Source: Pseudomonadota bacterium (lineage in GTDB: Bacteria > Pseudomonadota > Alphaproteobacteria > Rhizobiales > MH13). From it: a stretch of DNA of 64,000 nt. The position numbers were made by a program, and so were the translations under genes. How positions within the stretch are numbered: position 1 is the first letter of the stretch; every line of letters starts with the position of its first letter. The DNA lies in contig JBCCPK010000001.1 of assembly GCA_039024915.1 (NCBI GenBank), positions 248,001 through 312,000 of the forward strand, written 5' to 3'. Under the pieces are notes generated by a model, which ran no database searches, was not told where the DNA came from, and saw nothing but the letters and a program-made list of their open reading frames with translations. Below, in pieces: positions 56,185-64,000 of this stretch.

Positions 56185-56649
56185 GTGACTATTGCAGAAA
56201 TAATAAGACAGCGCTCAGCTCTACAGAAACAGATTACACGGCAGTTCGTGGCGGAGTTAATGGACGTTCGCGGATTGGACGTCTTGTCCACCGAAGGGGC
56301 GGCGGCGAGTCATGTGCAAATAGACCCTGCTTTGCCATCTGAGGGCCTGGCGGAGCAGGACCGAAGTGACTGCGGTTTCAATATCAGTATCGAAGGTAGC
56401 GGCACGATCGAAATCATCGTCGGCATGTGGAGCGACGAGCACAATCCGTCGTGGCGCGAATGGCAACGAACGATAACGTTTGGGATTGAAGATAATCCTC
56501 AAGATGTGGCTGCAAGGCTTCTGCTGGACTTGGCTGGACTGTCACGCCGCCAGCCGGTGGCCAAAATCCTTAACCAGCACCTTTTTGAAACGCCAGTAAG
56601 CCCAGACCTGAGGCCCGATCCATCGGGGATGGCCCATGAGCCACGCTAA
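56185..56649 (+). CDS. Unrecognised protein
   Basis: 154 residues from GTG 56185; no earlier start is available because the upstream region is A+T-rich non-coding DNA. The middle has alternating strands (CGFNISIEGSGTIEIIVGMW) suggesting a small alpha/beta domain. No signal peptide or membrane segment. Its end overlaps the convergent gene at 56646 by 4 bp. The 135 bp upstream, shared with the divergent 55322-56050 gene, contain A+T-rich hexamers such as TATAAT-like stretches (near 56120-56145) and TAATGT (near 56174) and are the probable promoter region for both. Confidence 0.55.
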   Translation: MTIAEIIRQRSALQKQITRQFVAELMDVRGLDVLSTEGAAASHVQIDPALPSEGLAEQDRSDCGFNISIEGSGTIEIIVGMWSDEHNPSWREWQRTITFGIEDNPQDVAARLLLDLAGLSRRQPVAKILNQHLFETPVSPDLRPDPSGMAHEPR

Positions 56650-57698
56650 GGCTGCTTACAATTCCGTGAGGGCAGAACATCGCGCCACATCGTACATAGT
56701 TCGGGTGAAGCAAAGACTGATGCATCTGTGCTGAACGCGTACTCCACGACCCGCCACTGCTCACCTTCACGACGTAGCAGGGCCTCGATGGTCGGAAACT
56801 CGGAACTTGGCTGAAAGTCCGGCATCCCAGCGCGCGGCGTTTGCATCATATTGATTTGTACGCCGCCGGGTCTTTGCGCCCGCAAACTCGCATGAGCGAT
56901 ATCGCCAAAAACCGCCAGGCGTATGACGTAAAACTCAACTGGGGCACCCAAGTCGCGAACGGCCTGAGGACGCACCGCATCCATGAGTACGGCTCTTTCG
57001 TCTGAGCCGCGCCTAGGCTCGTATGCTGATTGGGCGTTCCATCCAGCGAACTGTGCGAAGAGGCCAGCTTCCTCGTCTGCTGAATCGAAAGTGGAAAACA
57101 CCGCGACGACGGAGACCGCCAACAACGAAAGTGCGATCAACCAAACTGGTCTTTGATTGGCGGCGTCCGCGAGCGCTTCAAGATTTGGGGAAAGCCAACC
57201 CACCGGGCCGGAGCGAGGCTCCGAGACGTCGTCGTCAGCAACAACGATCTCGTCGGCTATTGGTTGGGGCGATTCATCGACGAGCTCAATATCCACATCG
57301 GCATGCACGAATTGGCCAGTGAACTGGATGCCCGGTGTGGATATAGCCTTGGCATCTTCCGACGGCTGGTCTTCAGTTTCGACGCTAACATCGTCTGATC
57401 CCACACGATCGACGATGAATTTCTTGTACAGGGTAGCGATTTCACCCTTAATGCTAGCATCATTTGTATTGTCGTAAATGCTGACTAGCAGTTTGCTGAG
57501 CGTCTTTAAAGTCGTTCGGCTACCGTCAGAGTGGGTTATCAACCCGATCGTTGATTTTCCCACATCAACGATTTGGGCAGTGGCCACCCGGTCTATTCCT
57601 TGCTCTTTTTCAAACTCTTCAATGATTAATTTTATGTTTTGCGCATCGCTTGGGTTAATTTTACAAGCATCAATACTTCCGATTTTTTTGACATCCAT
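56646..57698 (-). CDS. Predicted single-span membrane protein with N-terminal helical domain
   Basis: 350 residues. The first 85 residues are helical with a possible DNA- or protein-binding helix-turn-helix (VATAQIVDVGKSTIGLITHS). An acidic linker of about 90 residues follows, then one membrane helix near 183-200 (WLIALSLLAVSVVAVFS) and a C-terminal domain of about 140 residues that would lie outside the cytoplasm, with two cysteines (ELCTMW, RNCKQP). A cytoplasmic domain, linker, single helix and periplasmic domain is the design of transmembrane regulators and of some conjugation proteins. No family recognised. It is divergent from the small membrane protein cluster. Confidence 0.55.
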   Translation of the reverse strand: MDVKKIGSIDACKINPSDAQNIKLIIEEFEKEQGIDRVATAQIVDVGKSTIGLITHSDGSRTTLKTLSKLLVSIYDNTNDASIKGEIATLYKKFIVDRVGSDDVSVETEDQPSEDAKAISTPGIQFTGQFVHADVDIELVDESPQPIADEIVVADDDVSEPRSGPVGWLSPNLEALADAANQRPVWLIALSLLAVSVVAVFSTFDSADEEAGLFAQFAGWNAQSAYEPRRGSDERAVLMDAVRPQAVRDLGAPVEFYVIRLAVFGDIAHASLRAQRPGGVQINMMQTPRAGMPDFQPSSEFPTIEALLRREGEQWRVVEYAFSTDASVFASPELCTMWRDVLPSRNCKQP

Positions 57699-57845
57699 GC
57701 GTTAGCTCGAAATCTAATCGATCTAATAGATAATTTAGACCACCCCTCCCCACCAATACATGCCATCAAGGCGCTCAACAAGGCGGCGCACACTCAATCG
57801 CGTCGCCTGATAGTTCGAGCGGCACCGTAGACGGGAGATAGATTG

Positions 57846-58136
57846 ATGTTTCGAGCTGGTTTCGGCGGTTCCGGTGGCGGCCTGATGGGTGTGATGCAAA
57901 GCGTGACGTCGCTTGTGGCAATCGCAGGCACAGTGTTCATCGCCCCGTTGATCTGGCCGATTATCGAAGCTCCCGTCATGGGTGCACTGACCGATCTGTA
58001 CGGACGCGCCAACGCCCAATGGCTCGGTTGGCTGATCCTAATCCTGACCTATCCGATTTCGTTTTCACTCATTCGCGCCGGGCTGATGGGGGTCTTGATG
58101 GCCGTCTCTGCCTACGCGAGCAACCGGCTCATCTGA
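57846..58136 (+). CDS. Small membrane protein, first of cluster
   Basis: 96 residues with a glycine-rich start (FGGSGGGLMG) and two or three hydrophobic segments (about 15-40, 58-75, 78-92). In size and profile it is reminiscent of pilin-like or channel-forming subunits, but no VirB2 or VirB3 signature is visible. It starts a series of five closely spaced small genes leading into the VirD4/TraG-like gene, all on the plus strand, so an operon is likely. Confidence 0.6.
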   Translation: MFRAGFGGSGGGLMGVMQSVTSLVAIAGTVFIAPLIWPIIEAPVMGALTDLYGRANAQWLGWLILILTYPISFSLIRAGLMGVLMAVSAYASNRLI

Positions 58137-58174
58137 GGTGAGCCAAACTTCTACTCAGAGGAAAGGAGGCCGTC

Positions 58175-58285
58175 ATGGCCAAATATGAACGCGTTGGTAC
58201 CGTGTACCGCAAAAAAGAAAACCCGTGGCCCGCAGTGATTGGCATCGTCATCATGCTGATCGTGATCGGCGCAGCCATCGGCTGA
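58175..58285 (+). CDS. 36-residue single-span membrane peptide
   Basis: 36 residues: a short basic N-terminus (AKYERVGTVYRKKENPWP) and one membrane helix (VIGIVIMLIVIGAAIG). It has a textbook ribosome binding site, AAAGGAGG, six to seven bases before the ATG, which argues strongly that it is translated. The gene 38 bp further on encodes a similar peptide. Confidence 0.75.
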   Translation: MAKYERVGTVYRKKENPWPAVIGIVIMLIVIGAAIG

Positions 58286-58323
58286 CGCTTCACAACAAAC
58301 CGATACAACCATGGAGAACGCCA

Positions 58324-58440
58324 ATGGCAATCTATGACCCTGTGGCGCGTACCACGATCTACAAGAAGCGCCGCGATCCCATCGCCGTCATAGCAGCACT
58401 TGCGGTTCTGGGGCTGGGGCTGCTCGCCTTCCTGACCTAG
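58324..58440 (+). CDS. 38-residue single-span membrane peptide, paralogue of previous
   Basis: 38 residues: MAIYDPVARTTIYKKRRDPI then a membrane helix AVIAALAVLGLGLLAFL. The layout, with tyrosine followed by two lysines, a Pro and then a short membrane helix, repeats that of the preceding gene, so the two may be diverged duplicates. The start is preceded by GGAGAA at normal distance. Confidence 0.7.
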   Translation: MAIYDPVARTTIYKKRRDPIAVIAALAVLGLGLLAFLT

Positions 58441-58463
58441 CGCGCAAGAGAGGAGAACGAACG

Positions 58464-58655
58464 ATGCGGATTAATCGCAAACCGAGCGGCGGCGAAAGCT
58501 TCCGCGACTTCCTGGCGCTCTTGTTGTTCGGTGGCGGTGCCTACTGGTGCTTTGCCGATCAGCCGGTCGAGAACTGGATGCTCTACGGGCTGGCCAGTGG
58601 CGGCATGGCGTGCCTCGCGCTCTACGCGCTAATCTGGGGCTATCCCAACGGGTGA
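58464..58655 (+). CDS. Small membrane protein
   Basis: 63 residues with a polar N-terminus (RINRKPSGGESFRD) and two membrane helices (FLALLLFGGGAYWCF; MLYGLASGGMACLALYALI). Ribosome binding site AGAGGAG before the ATG. Third of the run of very small membrane proteins upstream of the VirD4/TraG-like gene; no family recognised. Confidence 0.7.
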   Translation: MRINRKPSGGESFRDFLALLLFGGGAYWCFADQPVENWMLYGLASGGMACLALYALIWGYPNG

Positions 58656-58662
58656 AGTGACC

Positions 58663-58797
58663 ATGGGTAAGACTATGCTTACTCATGATCACCTCGGCAA
58701 AACAATGATTATCCCGGCCAATATGAGCTGGGGTGGTCAAAGCCGGGAGGGTGTTCACAGCACCGCTCCCGGCGCCCTTATCGCCCAATCAGGGTGA
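58663..58797 (+). CDS. Possible 44-residue soluble protein
   Basis: 44 residues, MGKTMLTHDHLGKTMIIPAN followed by a Gly/Ser-rich tail. It starts 8 bp after the preceding stop, ends 26 bp before the next gene and contains an internal repeat of the form GKTM. No ribosome binding site of note, so its reality is less sure than that of its neighbours. Confidence 0.4.
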   Translation: MGKTMLTHDHLGKTMIIPANMSWGGQSREGVHSTAPGALIAQSG

Positions 58798-58822
58798 TCA
58801 ACGCAAACCGCACAGAAAGACC

Positions 58823-60454
58823 ATGTTGGATTTAACCGAAGACTGCTTTGGTTCGGCGGGCTTTGCGGACGCACGTGCGCGCAAGAAAGCGAAGCTGAAC
58901 AAAGGCCGAGGTGCCTATATCGGACATGATGCTGCTGGCCGCCCGTGCCACAGCGATCAGATGTCCGCGATCCTGCTGTGCGGCGGCGCACGCTCGCTGA
59001 AGGGTTCATTGGTTGTGCCCTGGCTCGTCGATGGACGGCTGGGCGGCAAGCACGGCCTCGATCACATCGTGACCCTCGACTGGAAGGGGCAGGACACCGT
59101 CATCGCAGCACAGCAAGTGTCCAACGGGCGCTTTGTGTTCGCATTCAATCCACGCTCCAAATGTGATTTACCCTTCAACCGGATGAATCCGTGCTCCCAC
59201 TTGGTTTCGGATTCCCCGACACTCATTCCCGATGTCTTGGCGCTGATGGAAAGCTGGATACCCGTCACCGATCCACGGGCGGCGTACTTCCAGCGCAACG
59301 CGCAAAAGATCGTTACGGCGATCTGCGTGACCGGCGTGCGGCATTATGGGTTCATCACGCTGCCGATGCTGGCGGACCTGTCGGCAGGCTTTGGCGAAGC
59401 GACCGATGATTGGCTCGCCTTCGAATACGAAATCGCCCAACAGCCCGAACCCCAGATCAACGAAGTTGCTTTGATGCTGCAACGCTTGCGCGAGGGCACC
59501 CACGATGGTGGAGGCTGGGAAGGCATAAAGGGGGAGATCACAAAGAGCTTTATATGCATGATCGATCCCCAGCTGCGCGAAGCCTTGTCGCCGCCGTTTG
59601 ATTTTTGCTTCTCGGAACTGACCAAGCCTGTTTGCCCGCCATGCCTGGTCTCGATCATGGAAGACCTGGAGTTTGCCGAAACCAGCGGGCCGGTGGTCCG
59701 CGCGCTGTTCAATTCGGCGCTGATATGGAAACGGCGAGCGCTGTCTGCGCGTCCCCAGTTCTGGTGTCTGCAAGAAATCGGCAATGTCGGCGCCTGGCCG
59801 CTGGCGCAAGATCTTGCGACCATCTCAGCGGGCTACGGCATCCGCACGGCCTATGTCGTTCAGTCGACCGAGCAACTCAACAACCTCAAAGCCGGCGCCA
59901 GCAAGGTCATTCCGAACTCGTGCGGCACGCATATCTATCTGGGTACCCGCTGCCCCCATCAAGCGTCGCTGATCCAAAGACAGCTTGGCCATATGACGCT
60001 GGAGTATCCGGACGAGCGGGCGATCGAACAGGCAAAGGTCGCCCAAAGGCGCGCGCTGATGAGCCTGTTTAACAAGGATGGCGATCCGTTCACGGCCATG
60101 ATGGACGCCACCGAACAAAAACGCCAAGCGATGCGTCCGCAGAAGATGGGTCGTGAACTGCGCGGGATCGACGAGATCCTCAACGAAGAAAACGGCAAAG
60201 CCTTCGTCTTCATGCCGGGCGTGTTGGAGAAACCCGCCTATCTCACCATCCGCCCCTATTGGCAGCGCACCGATCTGCGCGGGCGGTACCTGGGCGATCC
60301 CTTCCACAACGCGCCGGGGACGGTCGCAATCCGGACCCGCTTTGGTAACCGCATCGTTCGCGAAGTGCACGAACCGGTACCGCACATCTACCGCGATTGG
60401 CCGCAGTACCGCGACAGCGGCATGTGGCGCTACGTCAAAGGATACCGCCCATGA
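58823..60454 (+). CDS. VirD4/TraG-like coupling protein with altered ATPase motifs
   Basis: 543 residues. Overall layout is that of short type IV coupling proteins (TraG/TraM-recognition type): the Walker A region LLCGGARSLKGSLVVPWLV (residues 51-69) and DWKGQDTVIA, then the Walker B region QFWCLQEIGNVGAWP (about 312-327) and YVVQSTEQL, and TRCPHQASLIQRQLGH near the end. In both nucleotide sites the usual residues differ: Leu59 replaces the glycine before the Walker A lysine, and Gln317 replaces the Walker B aspartate before Glu318. No N-terminal membrane helices are visible. It may take over coupling function with the preceding small membrane proteins as its anchor (inference), or be inactive. 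It overlaps the next gene by 4 bp. Confidence 0.75.
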   Translation: MLDLTEDCFGSAGFADARARKKAKLNKGRGAYIGHDAAGRPCHSDQMSAILLCGGARSLKGSLVVPWLVDGRLGGKHGLDHIVTLDWKGQDTVIAAQQVSNGRFVFAFNPRSKCDLPFNRMNPCSHLVSDSPTLIPDVLALMESWIPVTDPRAAYFQRNAQKIVTAICVTGVRHYGFITLPMLADLSAGFGEATDDWLAFEYEIAQQPEPQINEVALMLQRLREGTHDGGGWEGIKGEITKSFICMIDPQLREALSPPFDFCFSELTKPVCPPCLVSIMEDLEFAETSGPVVRALFNSALIWKRRALSARPQFWCLQEIGNVGAWPLAQDLATISAGYGIRTAYVVQSTEQLNNLKAGASKVIPNSCGTHIYLGTRCPHQASLIQRQLGHMTLEYPDERAIEQAKVAQRRALMSLFNKDGDPFTAMMDATEQKRQAMRPQKMGRELRGIDEILNEENGKAFVFMPGVLEKPAYLTIRPYWQRTDLRGRYLGDPFHNAPGTVAIRTRFGNRIVREVHEPVPHIYRDWPQYRDSGMWRYVKGYRP

Positions 60455-60879
60455 CCAAACACGCACCGAAGGCTCGGATCGTCACCCGGGATGAGATCGA
60501 ACGGCTTGAGGCCGAGCGACCGACCCATAATGCCTTCCTCGACTACACGATCGATGGTCCCATCAAGACGGTTGTGCATGCCAGCCAGTATGCCCAGCGC
60601 GAGGGTCAGATCCGGCAAGGACGCAAAGTCCTTGCCCAAGCTTCCGAGCGGCTGCGGCACGATCAGTCCGCTGCGCGATTGCCCGGCCATGCGAAGGTGG
60701 CGTTCACCGGCGTCGCGAAACCGACAGCGAAGCCAACGCCCGAACGACAACCCAGCGGGCAACACAGCAAACCCGCAAAGCAGGCAGCCAAACAGGACAA
60801 AGACGCCTATGTGCGGGCGCAAAAGCGCGCGGCGACCAGGTCTCCGCAGCGCAGCAACACCCGATCCCATTCCCCGTAA
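60451..60879 (+). CDS. Basic plasmid-type protein downstream of coupling gene
   Basis: 142 residues from ATG 60451, overlapping the coupling-protein stop (ATGA). The N-terminal 65 residues (ARIVTRDEIERLEAERPTHN) look structured; the last 60 are highly basic and Lys/Pro/Gln/Arg-rich, typical of nucleic-acid-binding tails. The close linkage suggests a role in DNA processing with the coupling protein. No named family recognised. Confidence 0.6.
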   Translation: MTKHAPKARIVTRDEIERLEAERPTHNAFLDYTIDGPIKTVVHASQYAQREGQIRQGRKVLAQASERLRHDQSAARLPGHAKVAFTGVAKPTAKPTPERQPSGQHSKPAKQAAKQDKDAYVRAQKRAATRSPQRSNTRSHSP

Positions 60880-60906
60880 CCGATCCAACCGACGAAAGGA
60901 CAATCC

Positions 60907-61266
60907 ATGGATCAATTTGACGACAACACCCCGCCAACGCGGGACACCAACAAGCCCTATGAGAAGCATCGTGATGGCGGCTTGGAGATCGCTGTGTGGA
61001 AACGGTCGACCGACAAAGGCACCGTCTACAACACCGAGATGAAACGCTCCTACAAGGACGATCAGGGTGAATGGCAGAGCACGCACGCCATCCCCGAGCG
61101 TGATTTGCTGAAGGCCGCACGGCTGCAGGAACAGGCCTACACCTCCATCCAGATGTCCCGTGAATACGATCGTGTGCAGTACATGGAGCAGCAGAAGGCG
61201 AACAATGCTGATCGCAATCGCGCTGCAGGCCACGACCGCAGCCGTGATCACGGCCGAGAACGCTAA
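60907..61266 (+). CDS. SSB-like plasmid protein
   Basis: 119 residues. The block LEIAVWKRSTDKGTVYNTEM followed by KRSYKDDQGEWQST and IPERDLLKAARL is a pattern I recognise from short conserved proteins next to mobilisation genes of proteobacterial plasmids; its strand order is like a small OB-fold and it may bind single-stranded DNA (inference). The C-terminus is Arg/Asp/His-rich (HDRSRDHGRER). It is 27 bp after the previous gene on the same strand. Confidence 0.65.
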   Translation: MDQFDDNTPPTRDTNKPYEKHRDGGLEIAVWKRSTDKGTVYNTEMKRSYKDDQGEWQSTHAIPERDLLKAARLQEQAYTSIQMSREYDRVQYMEQQKANNADRNRAAGHDRSRDHGRER

Positions 61267-61363
61267 CCAACGGGCCTCACGGCCCACCAAAATCCTTGAT
61301 GGAACGGTGCATCTGCGTTACGATGTTCACTTTATGTTCTTATCAAGGGGAAGGAGCAAAACG

Positions 61364-61378
61364 ATGACAAAAACCTAG
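61364..61378 (+). promoter_or_regulatory. Four-codon mini-ORF with strong RBS
   Basis: GGGGAAGGAG followed by ATG ACA AAA ACC TAG gives a strong ribosome binding site in front of a four-residue frame (Met-Thr-Lys-Thr). Its stop lies 23 bp before the GTG of the next gene. It may feed ribosomes into that gene by reinitiation or reduce its expression, or it may mark the decayed start of a longer gene. Function inferred from the layout only. Confidence 0.35.
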
Positions 61379-61401
61379 GACGAAAAAGGAACCCACCGAC
61401 C

Positions 61402-61736
61402 GTGCCAACACAAACCAAGGACCCGCCCCACAAAACACAAAACACAGCCTTCAAAACCCTCACCCTGGACGTCGACCGCTACCAAGCGCTTCTCGATTAT
61501 CCCGAACTTACTGAAGACCAGCGGACGCAATTTCTTGTAACGCTTTGGTCGATCATGGTGCAGTTGGTCGACTGGGGCTACGGCATTCATCCCGTCCAGC
61601 AGGTACCCGGCAGTGATGCCGGTGACCTCGCAGGCTCTGAAGCGCTCATCGCAAGCCTGTTTGAAGACGTGGCAAGCCCCGAGACATCGGATAGCCCAAC
61701 AAACCAGAAGGAGATGGAAGAGGAAGGAGCAGCGCT

Positions 61737-61740
<4 letters not shown>
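61402..61740 (+). CDS. Small protein coupled to the large serine recombinase
   Basis: 112 residues from GTG 61402. The centre, FKTLTLDVDRYQALLDYPEL then LVTLWSIMVQLVDWGYGIHPV, looks like a compact helical domain; the C-terminus is acidic. It overlaps the recombinase ATG by 4 bp. Genes in this place in other elements can encode recombination directionality factors, though those are usually basic and this one is acidic. No family recognised. Confidence 0.6.
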
Positions 61741-63467
<1,727 letters not shown>

Positions 63468-63500
63468 TGCGCAATTCATCAAAACAGCCACCCTTGAACA

Positions 63501-63665
63501 ATGCCTTACGACGACAAAGACAAACGCTCCTCCAAACCAGACCCCCGCGCCGCGGCACTGAAGGCGAACATGGCCAAGCGGAAGGCCCAAGCCAACGCCA
63601 GGCGTGGCGGTAAGGCGATCGGGAAATCGGAACCGAGCGCCTTTCAGCCTCGCGACGGCAAGTAA
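63501..63665 (+). CDS. Small basic protein upstream of murA
   Basis: 54 residues, MPYDDKDKRSSKPDPRAAAL with a C-terminal basic, Gly/Arg/Lys-rich half. It is coding-like in composition and followed by murA on the same strand at 138 bp. Short basic proteins of this kind occur near housekeeping genes in alphaproteobacteria, function unknown. Belongs to the core chromosome rather than the element. Confidence 0.55.
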   Translation: MPYDDKDKRSSKPDPRAAALKANMAKRKAQANARRGGKAIGKSEPSAFQPRDGK

Positions 63666-63803
63666 CCGCGCGACAAGTATCCGCGCGACCTGCATTCACG
63701 ATTGGAAACGGCAGTTCGCGAGCGCGATCATGCCTTGCTTGTTTTGCACCCGCGAAAGGCTTAAACCCACCGCTCGTTCATCACCACGTGAGTTCAATCA
63801 ATC

Positions 63804-64000
63804 ATGGACAAGATTCGGATTGTCGGCGGGAACGCACTTAACGGCGTTATCCCCATTTCCGGTGCGAAGAATGCCACGCTCCCCCTGATGATCGCCAGCC
63901 TCGCCAGCGCTGAGACGCTGACGTTGCACAACGTACCCGGGCTGCAGGATGTTGTGACCTTGTCCCGAATTTTGGGCAATCACGGCGTGGATTATGCGGT
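63804..64000 (+). CDS. murA: UDP-N-acetylglucosamine 1-carboxyvinyltransferase, 3' end outside window
   Basis: The first 65 residues are in the window. MDKIRIVGGNALNGVIPISG is the canonical MurA beginning, followed by AKNATLPLMIASLAS, whose Lys-Asn (residues 22-23) binds UDP-GlcNAc and is essential for catalysis. MurA transfers enolpyruvate to UDP-GlcNAc, the first committed step of peptidoglycan synthesis in the cytoplasm. It continues beyond the right edge. Confidence 0.95.
   Translation, partial: MDKIRIVGGNALNGVIPISGAKNATLPLMIASLASAETLTLHNVPGLQDVVTLSRILGNHGVDYA

Noticed and set aside
60430-61290. 286-codon minus-strand frame opposite the SSB-like and basic protein genes
   Set aside because: Antisense to genes with coherent operon structure and ribosome binding sites; its hydrophobic leucine-rich translation is an artefact of composition.

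Overview
The window looks like chromosome of an alphaproteobacterium, probably of the Hyphomicrobiales (Rhizobiales). The reasons are a glgP-B-C-A-X/malQ/pgm gene order of the rhizobial type, putrescine/iron transporter genes with high-GC alphaproteobacterial codon use, and a MurA gene at the right edge. About 31 kb of ordinary chromosome (1-30,605) is followed by a roughly 33-kb accessory region (30,606 to about 63,333). Ordinary chromosome then resumes (63,501-64,000).

Core part, left to right. (a) 1-2,680: an SRPBCC protein cut by the window edge, a MAPEG protein, and a solitary two-domain Fe(III)-type ABC permease. (b) 2,827-13,540: a polyamine import and breakdown locus. The minus-strand operon potF-potG-potH-speB-potI has an agmatinase gene lodged inside the transporter operon. 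Next to it are two divergently transcribed glutamine-synthetase-like (gamma-glutamylputrescine synthetase type) genes, a class III aminotransferase and a PuuB-like oxidase. Together they could import putrescine or agmatine, hydrolyse agmatine to putrescine, and send putrescine into gamma-glutamylation or transamination. (c) 13,715-16,042: a PAS-PAS-GGDEF-EAL cyclic-di-GMP protein with a pair of palindromes upstream. (d) 16,169-29,162: a compact minus-strand glycogen operon glgP-glgB-glgC-glgA-glgX-malQ-pgm, most of it with overlapping stop/start codons. (e) 29,487-30,605: gpsA.

Accessory part. A MobC-like protein and a MOBP-type relaxase sit at the left end. A VirD4/TraG-like protein, a cluster of very small membrane proteins, an SSB-like plasmid protein and a large serine recombinase sit at the right end, where the recombinase gene runs antisense through an intact tRNA-Thr(GGT). 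I read the whole as an integrated mobilisable element whose two mobilisation modules become neighbours when it circularises. Its cargo is a 2,107-residue RTX protein with a VCBS-type propeller and a translationally coupled exported protein; a ParB-like protein; an ArdA antirestriction protein; a secreted endonuclease/exonuclease/phosphatase-fold enzyme; a two-gene module of a DUF2235 alpha/beta hydrolase and a PD-(D/E)xK-like protein; an OLD-family ATPase-nuclease; a GrlR-like protein; an XRE + ImmA/IrrE regulator pair; a small serine resolvase; and several unrecognised genes. The stretch 32.6-38.9 kb is clearly richer in A+T than its surroundings and contains a dead IS3-type transposase and a perfect 50-bp tandem duplication, so it is probably a later insertion into the element.

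The best candidate for an undescribed system is the DUF2235 + nuclease-like pair at 46,905-49,975, convergent with the OLD nuclease. The chain of tiny membrane proteins before the degenerate coupling protein (57,846-60,454) comes second. All functional statements rest on motif recognition by eye; no database search was run.
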